Shown piece after piece: positions 55,258-64,000 of a DNA stretch of 64,000 nucleotides. Positions within the stretch are counted from its first letter, which is position 1; the number at the start of each line of letters is the position of its first letter. The notes under the pieces are model-generated. The model was not told the DNA's origin and searched no databases. It saw only the letters and a list, made by a program, of their open reading frames with translations. A program made the position numbers and the translations under genes. This DNA is from Bacteroidaceae bacterium (lineage in GTDB: Bacteria; Bacteroidota; Bacteroidia; Bacteroidales; Bacteroidaceae), in assembly GCA_017965425.1 (NCBI GenBank), contig JAGCPY010000045.1:1-64000 (forward strand), read 5' to 3'.

Positions 55258-56157
55258 ATGACATTACACGACTCCTCTGCAATATCAGTGATGCAAGAGA
55301 TTACGCCTCTGTCTGACAGTGACTGCTTCTACTTGGCCGACCGCCACAAATCGTCGTTTGACTTTCCCATCCATAGCCATCCCGAATTTGAGCTCAATTT
55401 CATCGCCAATGCAGCTGGAGTACGTCGAACCGTGGGTGACCACAGCGAGACCATCAGCGACTACGACCTTGTTCTCATTACCAGTCCAAATTTGGAACAC
55501 GTCTGGGAACAAGGGGAATGCGTGAGCAAGAATATCCGCGAAATTACCATACAGTTCACTTCAGACATACTGCCAAATACTTTACTCAGCAAAAACCAGT
55601 TTCATTCTATCCGTCAGATGCTGGAGCGAGCCCGTTGTGGGCTTGCTTTTTCACAACTCACCATTATGCAGATTTTTGGCAAGCTGGACAATCTATCACG
55701 TCAGCAACGTGCCTTCCATGCGGTGCTATGCTTCTTTGAACTGCTTTATGAGCTCTCGTTAGCCGATGATGTACGCACATTGTCCAGTTCCTCATTTGCA
55801 CGCATAAAGACAAGCAGCGAAAGTCGGCGCGTTGATAAAGTGCAACAATATATTGCAAGTCATTTCAACGAAGAAATACGTCTGGAGCTATTGGCAGATA
55901 TTGCTGGAATGACCCCCGTAGCATTTTCCCGTTTTTTCCATCAGCGTACGGGACGTACTTTATCGGAGTATATCATCGATTATCGTTTGGGTGTCGCCTC
56001 GCGGATGCTGATAGATACGACAAAAATGATAGCCGAAATATGCTACGATTGCGGTTTCAACACGCTCTCCAACTTCAACCGCCTCTTCCGCAAACATAAA
56101 GAATGTACTCCAACGGAGTTCAGGGAGAATTTCAGCAAGAAAAAAATCATCATTTAG
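55258..56157 (+). CDS. AraC family transcriptional regulator
   Basis: 299 aa. N-terminal cupin (PIHSHPEFELNFIANAAGVRR, DYDLVLITSPNLEHVW) that should bind a sugar ligand; C-terminal double HTH: IRLELLADIAGMTPVAFSRF, then RLGVASRMLIDTTKMIAEIC, YDCGFNTLSNFNRLFRKHK. It lies 14 bp after the epimerase gene and before the GH26 genes, so it is the probable local activator of the mannan locus. An AraC/cupin regulator rather than a hybrid two-component or SusR-type sensor. Confidence 0.9.
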   Translation: MTLHDSSAISVMQEITPLSDSDCFYLADRHKSSFDFPIHSHPEFELNFIANAAGVRRTVGDHSETISDYDLVLITSPNLEHVWEQGECVSKNIREITIQFTSDILPNTLLSKNQFHSIRQMLERARCGLAFSQLTIMQIFGKLDNLSRQQRAFHAVLCFFELLYELSLADDVRTLSSSSFARIKTSSESRRVDKVQQYIASHFNEEIRLELLADIAGMTPVAFSRFFHQRTGRTLSEYIIDYRLGVASRMLIDTTKMIAEICYDCGFNTLSNFNRLFRKHKECTPTEFRENFSKKKIII

Positions 56158-56212
56158 AAACGTTGTCTCGTCAATAGCTAAGAAAGTATCAGTCCTTTTT
56201 CATCACATTCCA

Positions 56213-56220
56213 TATCTTTG
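56213..56220 (+). promoter_or_regulatory. -7 element before the GH26-CE7 gene
   Basis: TATCTTTG 17 bp before the ATG at 56238; no ideal -33, which fits an activator-dependent promoter. Confidence 0.5.
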
Positions 56221-56237
56221 CAGCGCAATTGATTATC

Positions 56238-58514
56238 ATGAAACGCTTCATTCTCCCCTTATTCTTTCTTGTTGCATCATCTTGTATTGCACAAGACCAA
56301 ATTGCAAAGTTGCCCATTGACCCCGCGGCGACAGGTACAACCCGACAACTCTACCGATACCTTCGCGACAAGGTTTGGGGTAAGCAGGTGCTCGCAGGTT
56401 GTCAGGCACGATGGGATTACAACACGACCGATGCCGAAGGCATATACGAGCGTACCGGCAAGTATCCTGCTGTCAACATCTTCGATTTCCAACATTTCCG
56501 TCAGCGCAACCTCAATTATATGGGACCTACAGCCAAGGCTTGGCACGACGCTGGTGGTATCGTGGGTTTCATCTGGCATTGGAGCGTGCCCGTAGCTGCC
56601 GATTTGTCGGCTAAAGAGGGCTTTGCGTTCTACACGCCTTCGGGGGCTGAAGGTCGCCGTTCGAGCACCCTCTTCTCGCCTCGCCGTGCCTTACGACCCG
56701 GCACCCCAGAACATCGCATCATCAACGAGAACCTCGACACCATAGCCCGCTACCTGCTTCACTATCAGCAGCAACGCATACCCATCCTGTGGCGACCTTT
56801 CCACGAGGCGGCAGGCAACACCAACCGTGGCGGCAAGGCATGGTTTTGGTGGGGAAACGACGGCGCAGAGGTTTTCAAGCAACTTTATATCTATGCACAA
56901 CACTATCTGATGGAGCGTGGTGTGCATAACCTGATCTATATCTGGACATCGGAACTTGACGACGACGACTGGTATCCGGGCGACCAGTATGTGGATATCA
57001 TAGCGAGAGATCAATACCGTGTACCATCGAAGCATGGATCGTTCAAACAGCAGTTCGACCTTCTGCGCAGCAAATACCCCACGAAGATGCTGGCTTTAGC
57101 AGAATGTGACTGCGTGCCCGATGCCGCTGCTATGGAACAGCACGATGCCCGCTGGCTTTTTGTGGCTCCGTGGACCACGCCCTTTGTGTTCAGCAAGGAT
57201 AACGACGATACCTTTTGGCGTCAATTCCTCTCAGAGAAGCTCATCCTAACGCGCGATGAGGTAAACCGCGCAGGTAGCTATCAGCTCAACATCAACAAGG
57301 AGAGCGGTATCTACGGGAAAGGTGAACGAGCGGTGGTCACATGCCACGCCGAGCCTGTGCCGCTGGATTCGCTCCTCGTGCGCGTATATTATAATAATAA
57401 GGTGTGCCGCGAGTTCCGCATCCTGCCCGCCACGGAAGATTTCACCGTGCTGGAGCAGACGTTGGACAGCACCTGCGCCGTCACAGTGGAACTGAAGGAG
57501 ACCACGGGCAAGCCCGAAGCCATCGGTTACGTGGTGGCTCCAGAAGGCTTCCGTGCCGGCTACGACGAGCCCGCCGACCTCATGTCCTATTGGGACAACC
57601 TGAAGCGTCAGCTCAAGGCACTGCCCTTGCAGGTGAAGACGACTGCTCTCAAGGTGCCGCAACAGTTCCAAGGCAAATATACTTGTCAAGACGTAGAAAT
57701 CAACTGCCTCGGACCAGCCCCCGTGCGCGCTTACTTGGCTAAGCCAGTCGGTGCTAAGAAGAAGTCGCTGCCCATCATCATCCTGTGCCGTGCGGCAGGT
57801 GTCAGCGGCAATTGGTGCCGCTGTCAAGTAGGTGAATGTGTAGGCAATGCAGCTTTGGGAAATGGAGCTTTGAGCCTCGACATCAACGCCCACGGTATGC
57901 TCAACGGGCAAAGCGATGACTACTATCGTATGCTCGAAAACGGTATGCTCCATAACTACTACGAGCACAACGCTGCCGACCGCGAAACATACTATTTCAG
58001 AGGCATGTACTTACGCCTGTTGCGTGCCATAGAATACATGACACAGCAACCTGAATGGGACGGCAAGCGCATCCTCGTCATCGGCGAGAGTCAGGGAGGT
58101 GGACAGGCCGTGGCAGCAGCTGGCCTCGACCCGCGTGTCTCATGCGTAGTACTTAATGTGCCAGCTATGCAGGACTTGGGTGGTGCACGAAAGGGGCGTC
58201 GCAGCGGTTGGCCGCAGCCCATCGAGAACCACCAGAACCTCAGCGCTGCCCAGCTTGATGCCACGCTGCCCTACTTCGACGGCGCACAGCTCATCCGCCA
58301 CTCCAAGGCTGAGATATACTGCGAAATAGGGCTCATCGACACCACCTGCCCGCCATCGGCCGTGTGGGCGTCGCTCAACAATGCGAAAGGTAAGAAGACC
58401 GTCAACTGCGTGCCCTATCGCACCCACGCCTGGCCGTCGGGCAAACGGCGTCAGCCCTGGAAACAGAAGTACCTACAACCTCGTGAAGCGTTCATCAACG
58501 AGTATTTGAAATAA
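56238..58514 (+). CDS. GH26 beta-mannanase/mannosidase fused to a CE7-like acetyl esterase
   Basis: 758 aa from the ATG at 56238; a TTG at 56229 is in frame but unlikely. Signal peptide MKRFILPLFFLVASSCIAQ; VASSC could be a lipobox. GH26 domain about 25-345: acid/base Glu190 in LWRPFHEA, nucleophile Glu289 in LALAECD. A beta linker (350-430) leads to an alpha/beta-hydrolase (about 440-755): Ser618 in VIGESQGGG, Asp701 in IGLIDTTCPPS, His730 in RTHAWPSG, and RAAGVSGN, as in CE7 acetyl esterases. The two domains would deacetylate and cut acetylated mannan. 21 bp from the next gene. Confidence 0.9.
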   Translation: MKRFILPLFFLVASSCIAQDQIAKLPIDPAATGTTRQLYRYLRDKVWGKQVLAGCQARWDYNTTDAEGIYERTGKYPAVNIFDFQHFRQRNLNYMGPTAKAWHDAGGIVGFIWHWSVPVAADLSAKEGFAFYTPSGAEGRRSSTLFSPRRALRPGTPEHRIINENLDTIARYLLHYQQQRIPILWRPFHEAAGNTNRGGKAWFWWGNDGAEVFKQLYIYAQHYLMERGVHNLIYIWTSELDDDDWYPGDQYVDIIARDQYRVPSKHGSFKQQFDLLRSKYPTKMLALAECDCVPDAAAMEQHDARWLFVAPWTTPFVFSKDNDDTFWRQFLSEKLILTRDEVNRAGSYQLNINKESGIYGKGERAVVTCHAEPVPLDSLLVRVYYNNKVCREFRILPATEDFTVLEQTLDSTCAVTVELKETTGKPEAIGYVVAPEGFRAGYDEPADLMSYWDNLKRQLKALPLQVKTTALKVPQQFQGKYTCQDVEINCLGPAPVRAYLAKPVGAKKKSLPIIILCRAAGVSGNWCRCQVGECVGNAALGNGALSLDINAHGMLNGQSDDYYRMLENGMLHNYYEHNAADRETYYFRGMYLRLLRAIEYMTQQPEWDGKRILVIGESQGGGQAVAAAGLDPRVSCVVLNVPAMQDLGGARKGRRSGWPQPIENHQNLSAAQLDATLPYFDGAQLIRHSKAEIYCEIGLIDTTCPPSAVWASLNNAKGKKTVNCVPYRTHAWPSGKRRQPWKQKYLQPREAFINEYLK

Positions 58515-58535
58515 AGTATTAAACAATATAGGAAT

Positions 58536-59711
58536 ATGAGATTACAAAGTCTGTTAATAATGTTATTGATGCTTCCAGTCAGCATCACCCAGGCACAAGA
58601 AACGCGTCAGCTGTCGGCTGAGGCTGAGGCTCTGCTGCAATGCTTCCGAGAGATTTATGGAACGAAGATAATCTCAGGAGTGACGGCCAACGTCAATTGG
58701 AATATCAACGAGGCCCAGTGGGTTTATCAGCATACGGGCAAATGGCCCGCCATCAACTTCTTCGATTTCATTCATCTACCCTTTTCTACACAGGGAGGGT
58801 GGATAGACTATTCCAACACCACGGAACCTATCAATTGGCATAAGAAAGGCGGTATCATCGGTTGTATGTGGCATTGGAATGTTCAAACCAACGATGGCTC
58901 AGACTGGACTTGTACGCCAGGTACAGACTCCAAACAAACGAGCTTCGACGTGCGTAAGATCTTCGAGCCTGAATCGGCGGAATATAAACAGATGCTCAAG
59001 GATATCGACCAAGTAGCGGCCTATCTCAAGCCTTTCAAACAACGCAAGATACCAGTGCTGTGGCGACCTCTGCACGAGGCTGGCGGCATGTGGTTTTGGT
59101 GGGGAATGGATGCCGAGGCCTGCAACGAGCTGTGGCGCGTGATGTACCGTCGTTTTCAGGAGAAAGGGCTCAACAACCTCATCTGGGTATGGACGTCAGC
59201 AGCAGCATGGAACAAACCCTACAGCGACGGCTACATGTGGTATCCTGGTGACGAATATGTGGACATCGTGGGCATCGATATCTACAACAATAGCAGTGCC
59301 AGCAATATCAATTCCACATGCTTCAAGATGTTGAAACGGAATTCACCTGACAAGCTCGTAGCTCTCACCGAATGTGGTAATTTGGCTAAGATTAGTGTCC
59401 AATGGCGATCAGGAGCCAAATGGCTTTATTTCGCACCATGGTACGACTACGACCGAACAAAGGATGTCAATAGTGCAGACTTCAAGAGCACAGACCACAC
59501 CCATTGCAACGCAGCTTGGTGGCAGGATGCTTTCTCCAACGACTACGTCCTCACGCGTGAGGACTTCAAGGAAATCTTGACTGCCGTAGAGTCTGTGCAG
59601 GCAGAACAAAGGCTGTCGCCTGTCCGAGCCTATGACCTTATGGGACGTCGGTGGGTGGAAGGCAGACATGGCCTATATATTAAGAACGGTAAAAAATATT
59701 ATAGAAAATGA
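58536..59711 (+). CDS. GH26 beta-mannanase
   Basis: 391 aa. Signal peptide MRLQSLLIMLLMLPVSITQA. Single GH26 domain: KTGVTANVN-type start (IISGVTANVNWN), GCMWHWNV, acid/base Glu181 in LWRPLHEAGG, MWFWWG, nucleophile Glu279 in VALTECGN, YFAPWYDY. The C-terminus (AYDLMGRRWVEGRHGLYIKN, ending GKKYYRK) matches the sorting-type tail of the 27908 surface protein, so it is likely exported and surface attached. Endo-acting on mannan. Overlaps the next gene by 4 bp. Confidence 0.93.
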   Translation: MRLQSLLIMLLMLPVSITQAQETRQLSAEAEALLQCFREIYGTKIISGVTANVNWNINEAQWVYQHTGKWPAINFFDFIHLPFSTQGGWIDYSNTTEPINWHKKGGIIGCMWHWNVQTNDGSDWTCTPGTDSKQTSFDVRKIFEPESAEYKQMLKDIDQVAAYLKPFKQRKIPVLWRPLHEAGGMWFWWGMDAEACNELWRVMYRRFQEKGLNNLIWVWTSAAAWNKPYSDGYMWYPGDEYVDIVGIDIYNNSSASNINSTCFKMLKRNSPDKLVALTECGNLAKISVQWRSGAKWLYFAPWYDYDRTKDVNSADFKSTDHTHCNAAWWQDAFSNDYVLTREDFKEILTAVESVQAEQRLSPVRAYDLMGRRWVEGRHGLYIKNGKKYYRK

Positions 59712-62700
59712 CGAAAAGGCATATCCTGTTTTGGGTGTTTCTGACCCTCGCATGGGCAGGTGCAGCGGCGCAGACGATTCAACTCAGCGCTAAAGCCAGC
59801 GGCAAACAATTCGACGGCATCGGAGCCGTCAATGGCGGCGGAGCCACCTCCGTGCTGCTCAAGGACTACCCTGAGCCACAGCGCTCACAGATCATGGACA
59901 TGGTCTATAAACCCATGTTCGGAGCCAGCGTCAGCACCATCCTTGTCGAGGTGCCGGGCGACGGCAACAGCACGCAAGGTTCCATGCCCTCGCACGCCCA
60001 CGAGCGCAACGACGCCAATTTCCTGCGCGGCTATATGTGGTGGGTAATGCAGGAGACCAAGCGCCGTAACCCCGACTTGTCACTCGATGCCACGGCGTGG
60101 AGCGCACCTGCATGGGTCGGCAACTTCTGGTCGGACGATATGGTGGACTACTACATCTCCTGGTTGCAGGGACTGCGGCAGGTACACGGCCTCGAGCTCG
60201 ATGCCTTAGGCTGCCACAACGAGAAAGGGTGGAGCAGCGACTTCGCCAAGCACCTGCGTAAGGCCATGAATGAGCGCGGCTTCCGCGACGTCAAGCTCCA
60301 CGGTTTCGGCAACTGGGGCAATCAGAAGATGGATTATCTTAAGTACATGCAGGAGGATGTCGAGCTGCGCGATGCCCTCGATGCCGTTTGCGCACACACC
60401 TTCAGCGAGATACAGCTGACACCCGAGCAGCGCAAGATGGCCGAGGACATGGGCAAGCCCATCTGGAATAGCGAGGACCACGTCTATCTGCCCGGCTTCG
60501 ACTGCCTCATCACTATCGTCAAGTGCTTCAACCAAAACTATATCGTAAGCGGAGCCACCAAGGTCGTCAACTGGTACGACATAGGCGCCACCTATCCTTT
60601 AGAGCCTTACAGCAAGGAACCGCCCATGCTGCTGGCGCAGGAACCTTGGAGCGGACACTACATGGTGCGCGAAGCTCTCTGGGGTTATGCCCACTACGGG
60701 CAGTTCACACGCGTGGGCTGGCGCTACATCGATGACGGCTGCAAGAACCTGTCCGCAGGAGGCTCCGTCGTCACCATGCGCGACCCGCAGACGGGTGACT
60801 ACAGCATCATCGCCGAGACGAAAGGGGCTAAGGAGGAGCAGACGCTTTCTTTCAAGGTGGGCAAAGGCCTCTCTACAGGAAAGCTCTGTCAATGGTACAG
60901 CGATGCTCAGCAGCAGTTCGTCCGTCTCAGCAACATCACCCCCAAGCGAGGCGGTTTCTCCGTCACCCTGAAACCTGATGCTGTCTATTCCTTCTCTACC
61001 ACGACTGGTCAGCAGAAAGGCTCCTTTGCCGACATACCGGCCTCCAAGCCTTTCCCCATCCCCTACGCCGACGATTTCGACCAGTATGCCAACCCTTCCG
61101 AATGGGGTTACCTGCCTCATTACCTTGCGGATTTGATTGGGTGCTTTGAAATAGTAGAGGCCCCGGCCCCCCATTCAGCCCCCGAGGGGGCTACGGCACC
61201 TTTGTCTGTAGCTATCAAAAGTATAGAAGCCCCCTCGGGGGCCGTAGGGGGGGGCCTCTGCCTCCGCCAAACCGTAGGCTCCCACACCCTCAGCTGGGCA
61301 CCCGAATGGCATCACTACACTATCCTCGGCGATGCCTCGTGGACTGACTACGAAATCAGCGCCGACGTCTATCTGAATCCAGGCGACGAAGCAGGTGTCA
61401 TGGGGCGACTCTGCGACGTGGGTAGCGGCTACGGCGTATGGGCCAAAGGCTACTACCTGAAGATGGACGAACAGGGGCGCGTTGAGCTCATCCTCACACG
61501 TGGCAAACGCGACCAGAAGGAACTCATCGGCGACAAGGAGCAGCAGGCGCTCATCCTCGCGCGCAAGGACGTAGAGATAGGTGGAGAGTATACGTTGGCG
61601 GAGGGGCAGGCTCCCCATTCTGCCCCCGACGGGGCTACGGCACCTTCAACGACAACCAGCAAAGCAACAGAAGCCACCTCGGGGACCGTAGGGGGAGCCA
61701 CCTGCCAGTGGCACAACCTCAAGCTGCGCTTCGACGGCGACCGCATCACGGGCTATGTCGATGGCCATCAAGTGGTGCAGGCCACCTCCGACCACTACAA
61801 GAGAGGCATGGCAGGCCTTATCGCTCCCCTGCACGAGCGCACCGTCTCCACCCCCTACTTCGATAACCTTAGCATCACGCCCCTCGGTCGCACCCAACCC
61901 AACGCGACACCCCTTCCCGCCATCCAACCCCTCTATCCTTCCCCCTCAACTTCCACCTCTCTCCTCTCCCGCCTCCGCCACCTCCAGAGCCGCGGTATCA
62001 TGTTCGGGCATCAGGACGACCCGTTCTACGGGCTCAGTTGGAAATACAAGGAGGGCCGCAGCGACGTGCGTGACGTTTGCGGCGACTACCCTGCTGTGAT
62101 GGGCTTTGAGCTTGGCGGCATTGAAGTGGGCGATGACAAGAACCTCGACAGCGTGCCGTTCCAGGTGATGCGTCGCGAGATCATCGCCCAACACCGACGT
62201 GGAGGCATCGTCACCATCTCGTGGCATCCCCGCAACCCGCTCACGGGCGGCACGGCGTGGGTCAACGCGCAGGAACGGGACAAGAACACAGTGGCTGCCG
62301 TGCTGCCTGGGGGCAAAGACCACCAAGTGTTCCAAATCTGGTTGCAGCGTCTCACCACCTTCCTCGCCTCATTGCACGACGAGCAGGGACACCCCATCCC
62401 CTTCATCTTCCGCCCTTGGCACGAGAACAGTGGTGGCTGGTTCTGGTGGGGACGTGGGCTGTGCTCCGCCGAGGAGTATAAGGCGCTGTGGAACATGACG
62501 CAGGACTACGTCGTGCGGACGCTGCCATATAACATCCTGTGGAGCTGGAGTCCCAACTACGGCTTCGACCCCGACGTGCTCAACACCTACCCCGGTCACG
62601 ACCGCGTGGACATCATCGGCCTCGATGCTTACCAACAGCCTAATGGCGAGAAGGACTTCATCACCACCCTCAACAAAGACCTCACCACCCTCTGCGCGCT

Positions 62701-62944
62701 TGCAGCAGAGAAAGGCAAGCTCCTTGCCCTCACCGAGTGCGGCTATCAGAACATACCCGACCCCACGTGGTGGACGCGTGTCCTGAAGCCTCAGATTGAG
62801 AAATTCCCCATCAGCTACTTCCTCGTATGGCGCAACGCAGACCGCCGCCAGTATTTCGCTCCTGCACCTGACACCAAAGACGCTCCTGACTTTCGTAAGA
62901 TGGTCGAGGACAAAAGGATTCTCATGCTTAAAGATATAAAGTAG
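59708..62944 (+). CDS. GH59-GH26 fusion glycoside hydrolase
   Basis: 1078 aa with signal peptide ([21 protein letters not shown]). Residues 25-440 resemble galactocerebrosidase-type GH59: [46 protein letters not shown] with acid/base Glu172, IWNSEDHVY with nucleophile Glu256, [20 protein letters not shown]. Residues 455-720 form a lectin-like beta-sandwich ([34 protein letters not shown]), as in GALC. Residues 750-1075 are GH26: acid/base Glu906 in [10 protein letters not shown], nucleophile Glu1010 in LALTECGY. Two repeat-derived inserts at 485-516 and 635-664. Probably removes beta-galactosyl side units and cuts mannan. Confidence 0.85.
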   Translation: MTKRHILFWVFLTLAWAGAAAQTIQLSAKASGKQFDGIGAVNGGGATSVLLKDYPEPQRSQIMDMVYKPMFGASVSTILVEVPGDGNSTQGSMPSHAHERNDANFLRGYMWWVMQETKRRNPDLSLDATAWSAPAWVGNFWSDDMVDYYISWLQGLRQVHGLELDALGCHNEKGWSSDFAKHLRKAMNERGFRDVKLHGFGNWGNQKMDYLKYMQEDVELRDALDAVCAHTFSEIQLTPEQRKMAEDMGKPIWNSEDHVYLPGFDCLITIVKCFNQNYIVSGATKVVNWYDIGATYPLEPYSKEPPMLLAQEPWSGHYMVREALWGYAHYGQFTRVGWRYIDDGCKNLSAGGSVVTMRDPQTGDYSIIAETKGAKEEQTLSFKVGKGLSTGKLCQWYSDAQQQFVRLSNITPKRGGFSVTLKPDAVYSFSTTTGQQKGSFADIPASKPFPIPYADDFDQYANPSEWGYLPHYLADLIGCFEIVEAPAPHSAPEGATAPLSVAIKSIEAPSGAVGGGLCLRQTVGSHTLSWAPEWHHYTILGDASWTDYEISADVYLNPGDEAGVMGRLCDVGSGYGVWAKGYYLKMDEQGRVELILTRGKRDQKELIGDKEQQALILARKDVEIGGEYTLAEGQAPHSAPDGATAPSTTTSKATEATSGTVGGATCQWHNLKLRFDGDRITGYVDGHQVVQATSDHYKRGMAGLIAPLHERTVSTPYFDNLSITPLGRTQPNATPLPAIQPLYPSPSTSTSLLSRLRHLQSRGIMFGHQDDPFYGLSWKYKEGRSDVRDVCGDYPAVMGFELGGIEVGDDKNLDSVPFQVMRREIIAQHRRGGIVTISWHPRNPLTGGTAWVNAQERDKNTVAAVLPGGKDHQVFQIWLQRLTTFLASLHDEQGHPIPFIFRPWHENSGGWFWWGRGLCSAEEYKALWNMTQDYVVRTLPYNILWSWSPNYGFDPDVLNTYPGHDRVDIIGLDAYQQPNGEKDFITTLNKDLTTLCALAAEKGKLLALTECGYQNIPDPTWWTRVLKPQIEKFPISYFLVWRNADRRQYFAPAPDTKDAPDFRKMVEDKRILMLKDIK
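61160..61257. repeat. Palindromic insert 1 in the GH59-GH26 gene
   Basis: GCCCCCGAGGGGGCTACGGC and, about 40 bp on, GCCCCCTCGGGGGCCGTAGG: a long inverted repeat encoding [12 protein letters not shown] ... APSGAVGGG. It keeps the frame. Confidence 0.75.
61605..61702. repeat. Palindromic insert 2 in the GH59-GH26 gene
   Basis: Second copy of the 61160 element (CCCCCGACGGGGCTACGGCA ... CCTCGGGGACCGTAGGGGGA), encoding [12 protein letters not shown] ... ATSGTVGGA, in frame and in the same beta-sandwich domain. Confidence 0.75.
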
Positions 62945-62948
62945 AAAT

Positions 62949-64000
62949 ATGGATTTTAAGAAAAGAATGATAGAACTACGCCAGCGCCACGAGGCATTGT
63001 TGACGAGGGAGAACAAACCTGTCGAGGGCTTCGGTAATGGCATCTATGAGAAGTACCAGTTCCCTGTTCTGACGGCTGAACATACGCCCTTGGAATGGCG
63101 CTACGACTTTTCTGAACAGGACAACCCCTACTTGATGCAGCGCATCATGATGAATGCCGTGCTCAACGCAGGAGCTATCAAGCTCAACGGACGCTATCTG
63201 TTGGTCTGCCGTGTGGAAGGTGCCGACCGAAAGTCGTTCTTCGCTGTTGCCGAGAGTCCCAATGGCATCGACAACTTCCGCTTCTGGAACGAACCCATCA
63301 CAATGCCTGAAGACACGATTCCCGCCACCAATGTCTATGATATGCGTGTCACACAGCACGAAGACGGCTGGATCTACGGCGTATTCTGCGCTGAGCGCCA
63401 TGACGACTCACAGCCCGGCAACCTCAGTGCTGCTACCGCCACAGCTGCCATCGCACGGACGAAAGACCTCATCACGTGGCAACGACTGCCCGACCTGAAG
63501 AGCCGCAGCCAGCAGCGCAACGTGGTGTTGCATCCTGAGTTCGTGGCAGCCCCCTATAATCCCACGGTGAGGGATGAAGCCTACGCCTTCTACACCCGTC
63601 CGCAAGATGGATTCATAGACACGGGCAGTGGTGGAGGCATTGGTTGGGCCTTGGTGAAAGACATCACACACGCCGAGGTGAAAGAGGAAATCATCATCAA
63701 TCCGCGACACTATCACACCATTCAAGAGGTGAAGAACGGCGAGGGACCGGCACCGCTAAAGACCGAAATGGGTTGGCTGCATTTGGCTCATGGGGTACGC
63801 GGCACTGCCGACGGACTGCGCTATGTATTATATACGTACATGACTGCCCTCGACGACCCCACGCGCGTCATAGCTCAACCAGGAGGCTGGTTCTTGGTAC
63901 CCGAGGGACAGGAATATGTGGGCGACGTGATGAATGTGGCCTTCTCAAATGGCTGGATTCTCGATGACGATGGCCGCGTCCTCATCTACTACGCAACCGC
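62949..64000 (+). CDS. GH130 4-O-beta-mannosyl-glucose phosphorylase, 3' end outside window
   Basis: 350 codons seen (family about 390). Cytoplasmic start [22 protein letters not shown]130 motifs: [49 protein letters not shown], catalytic Asp131 in [47 protein letters not shown]. It phosphorolyses Man-beta-1,4-Glc to mannose-1-phosphate and glucose, the last step of the pathway with the epimerase at 53972. Begins 4 bp after the GH59-GH26 stop; transporter genes would be expected further right. Confidence 0.93.
   Translation, partial: MDFKKRMIELRQRHEALLTRENKPVEGFGNGIYEKYQFPVLTAEHTPLEWRYDFSEQDNPYLMQRIMMNAVLNAGAIKLNGRYLLVCRVEGADRKSFFAVAESPNGIDNFRFWNEPITMPEDTIPATNVYDMRVTQHEDGWIYGVFCAERHDDSQPGNLSAATATAAIARTKDLITWQRLPDLKSRSQQRNVVLHPEFVAAPYNPTVRDEAYAFYTRPQDGFIDTGSGGGIGWALVKDITHAEVKEEIIINPRHYHTIQEVKNGEGPAPLKTEMGWLHLAHGVRGTADGLRYVLYTYMTALDDPTRVIAQPGGWFLVPEGQEYVGDVMNVAFSNGWILDDDGRVLIYYAT

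Overview
The window is chromosomal DNA of a Bacteroidota bacterium, most like a gut or rumen Prevotella relative. The evidence is the -7 promoter motif TAnnTTTG with TTTG about 20 bp upstream, and the lack of Shine-Dalgarno sequences. Further support comes from thrA-apgM-thrC and DAHP synthase-chorismate mutase gene arrangements, GGGtGRT and TIGR04076 family genes, Prevotella-type C-terminal tails on exported proteins, and a mannan/pectin sugar-degradation repertoire. I saw no rRNA, tRNA, CRISPR array or intact insertion sequence.

1-14,414 is a minus-strand accessory (defence) island. A tightly overlapping run reads, in transcription order: a 91-aa orphan, a radical SAM protein, a NERD nuclease-SF1 helicase, an 807-aa DrmE-like protein, a DrmA helicase and DrmB (DUF1998, cut by the window edge). 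It looks like a DISARM variant with unusual extra genes; no methyltransferase is visible inside the window. Upstream sit a winged-helix protein, a Fic AMPylase with its own inhibitory motif, and a small XRE regulator.

14,717-26,440 is an aromatic amino-acid supercluster, transcribed on minus: pheA, trpB-E-G-D-C-F-A, then aminotransferase, DAHP synthase-chorismate mutase and tyrA. Two internal leaders control it: one encodes a peptide with three consecutive Trp codons ahead of a strong terminator (before trpB), the other a Tyr-rich peptide (YYYSYYYF) ahead of a terminator (before the aminotransferase).

26,950-37,340 (plus) holds a PD-(D/E)XK family protein, a 1,213-aa surface protein with a 58-aa companion, and thrA-apgM-thrC for threonine. 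Dispersed palindromic repeats are dense here and two have entered coding sequence (apgM, thrC). 37,361-38,004 is a composite inverted repeat separating convergent genes.

38,062-43,902 (minus) is a lys1-like gene, a fused restriction-modification gene, recA and an anaerobic sulfatase maturase. 43,985-51,803 contains a mixed minus-strand operon (GH109-like, AlkD, TIGR04076, GH105 lipoprotein) divergent from a PL26-like rhamnogalacturonan exolyase and DUF4861 protein, together a small pectin (RG-I) locus. 51,920-53,691 is the NifU-like/GGGtGRT pair of unknown role.

53,972 to the end is a beta-mannan utilisation locus: cellobiose/mannobiose 2-epimerase, AraC regulator, GH26-CE7 fusion, GH26 mannanase, a GH59-GH26 fusion and a GH130 mannosylglucose phosphorylase (cut by the right edge). 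Together these could deacetylate and cut mannan to mannobiose, epimerise it to mannosylglucose, and phosphorolyse that to mannose-1-phosphate and glucose. No SusC/SusD pair is within the window.
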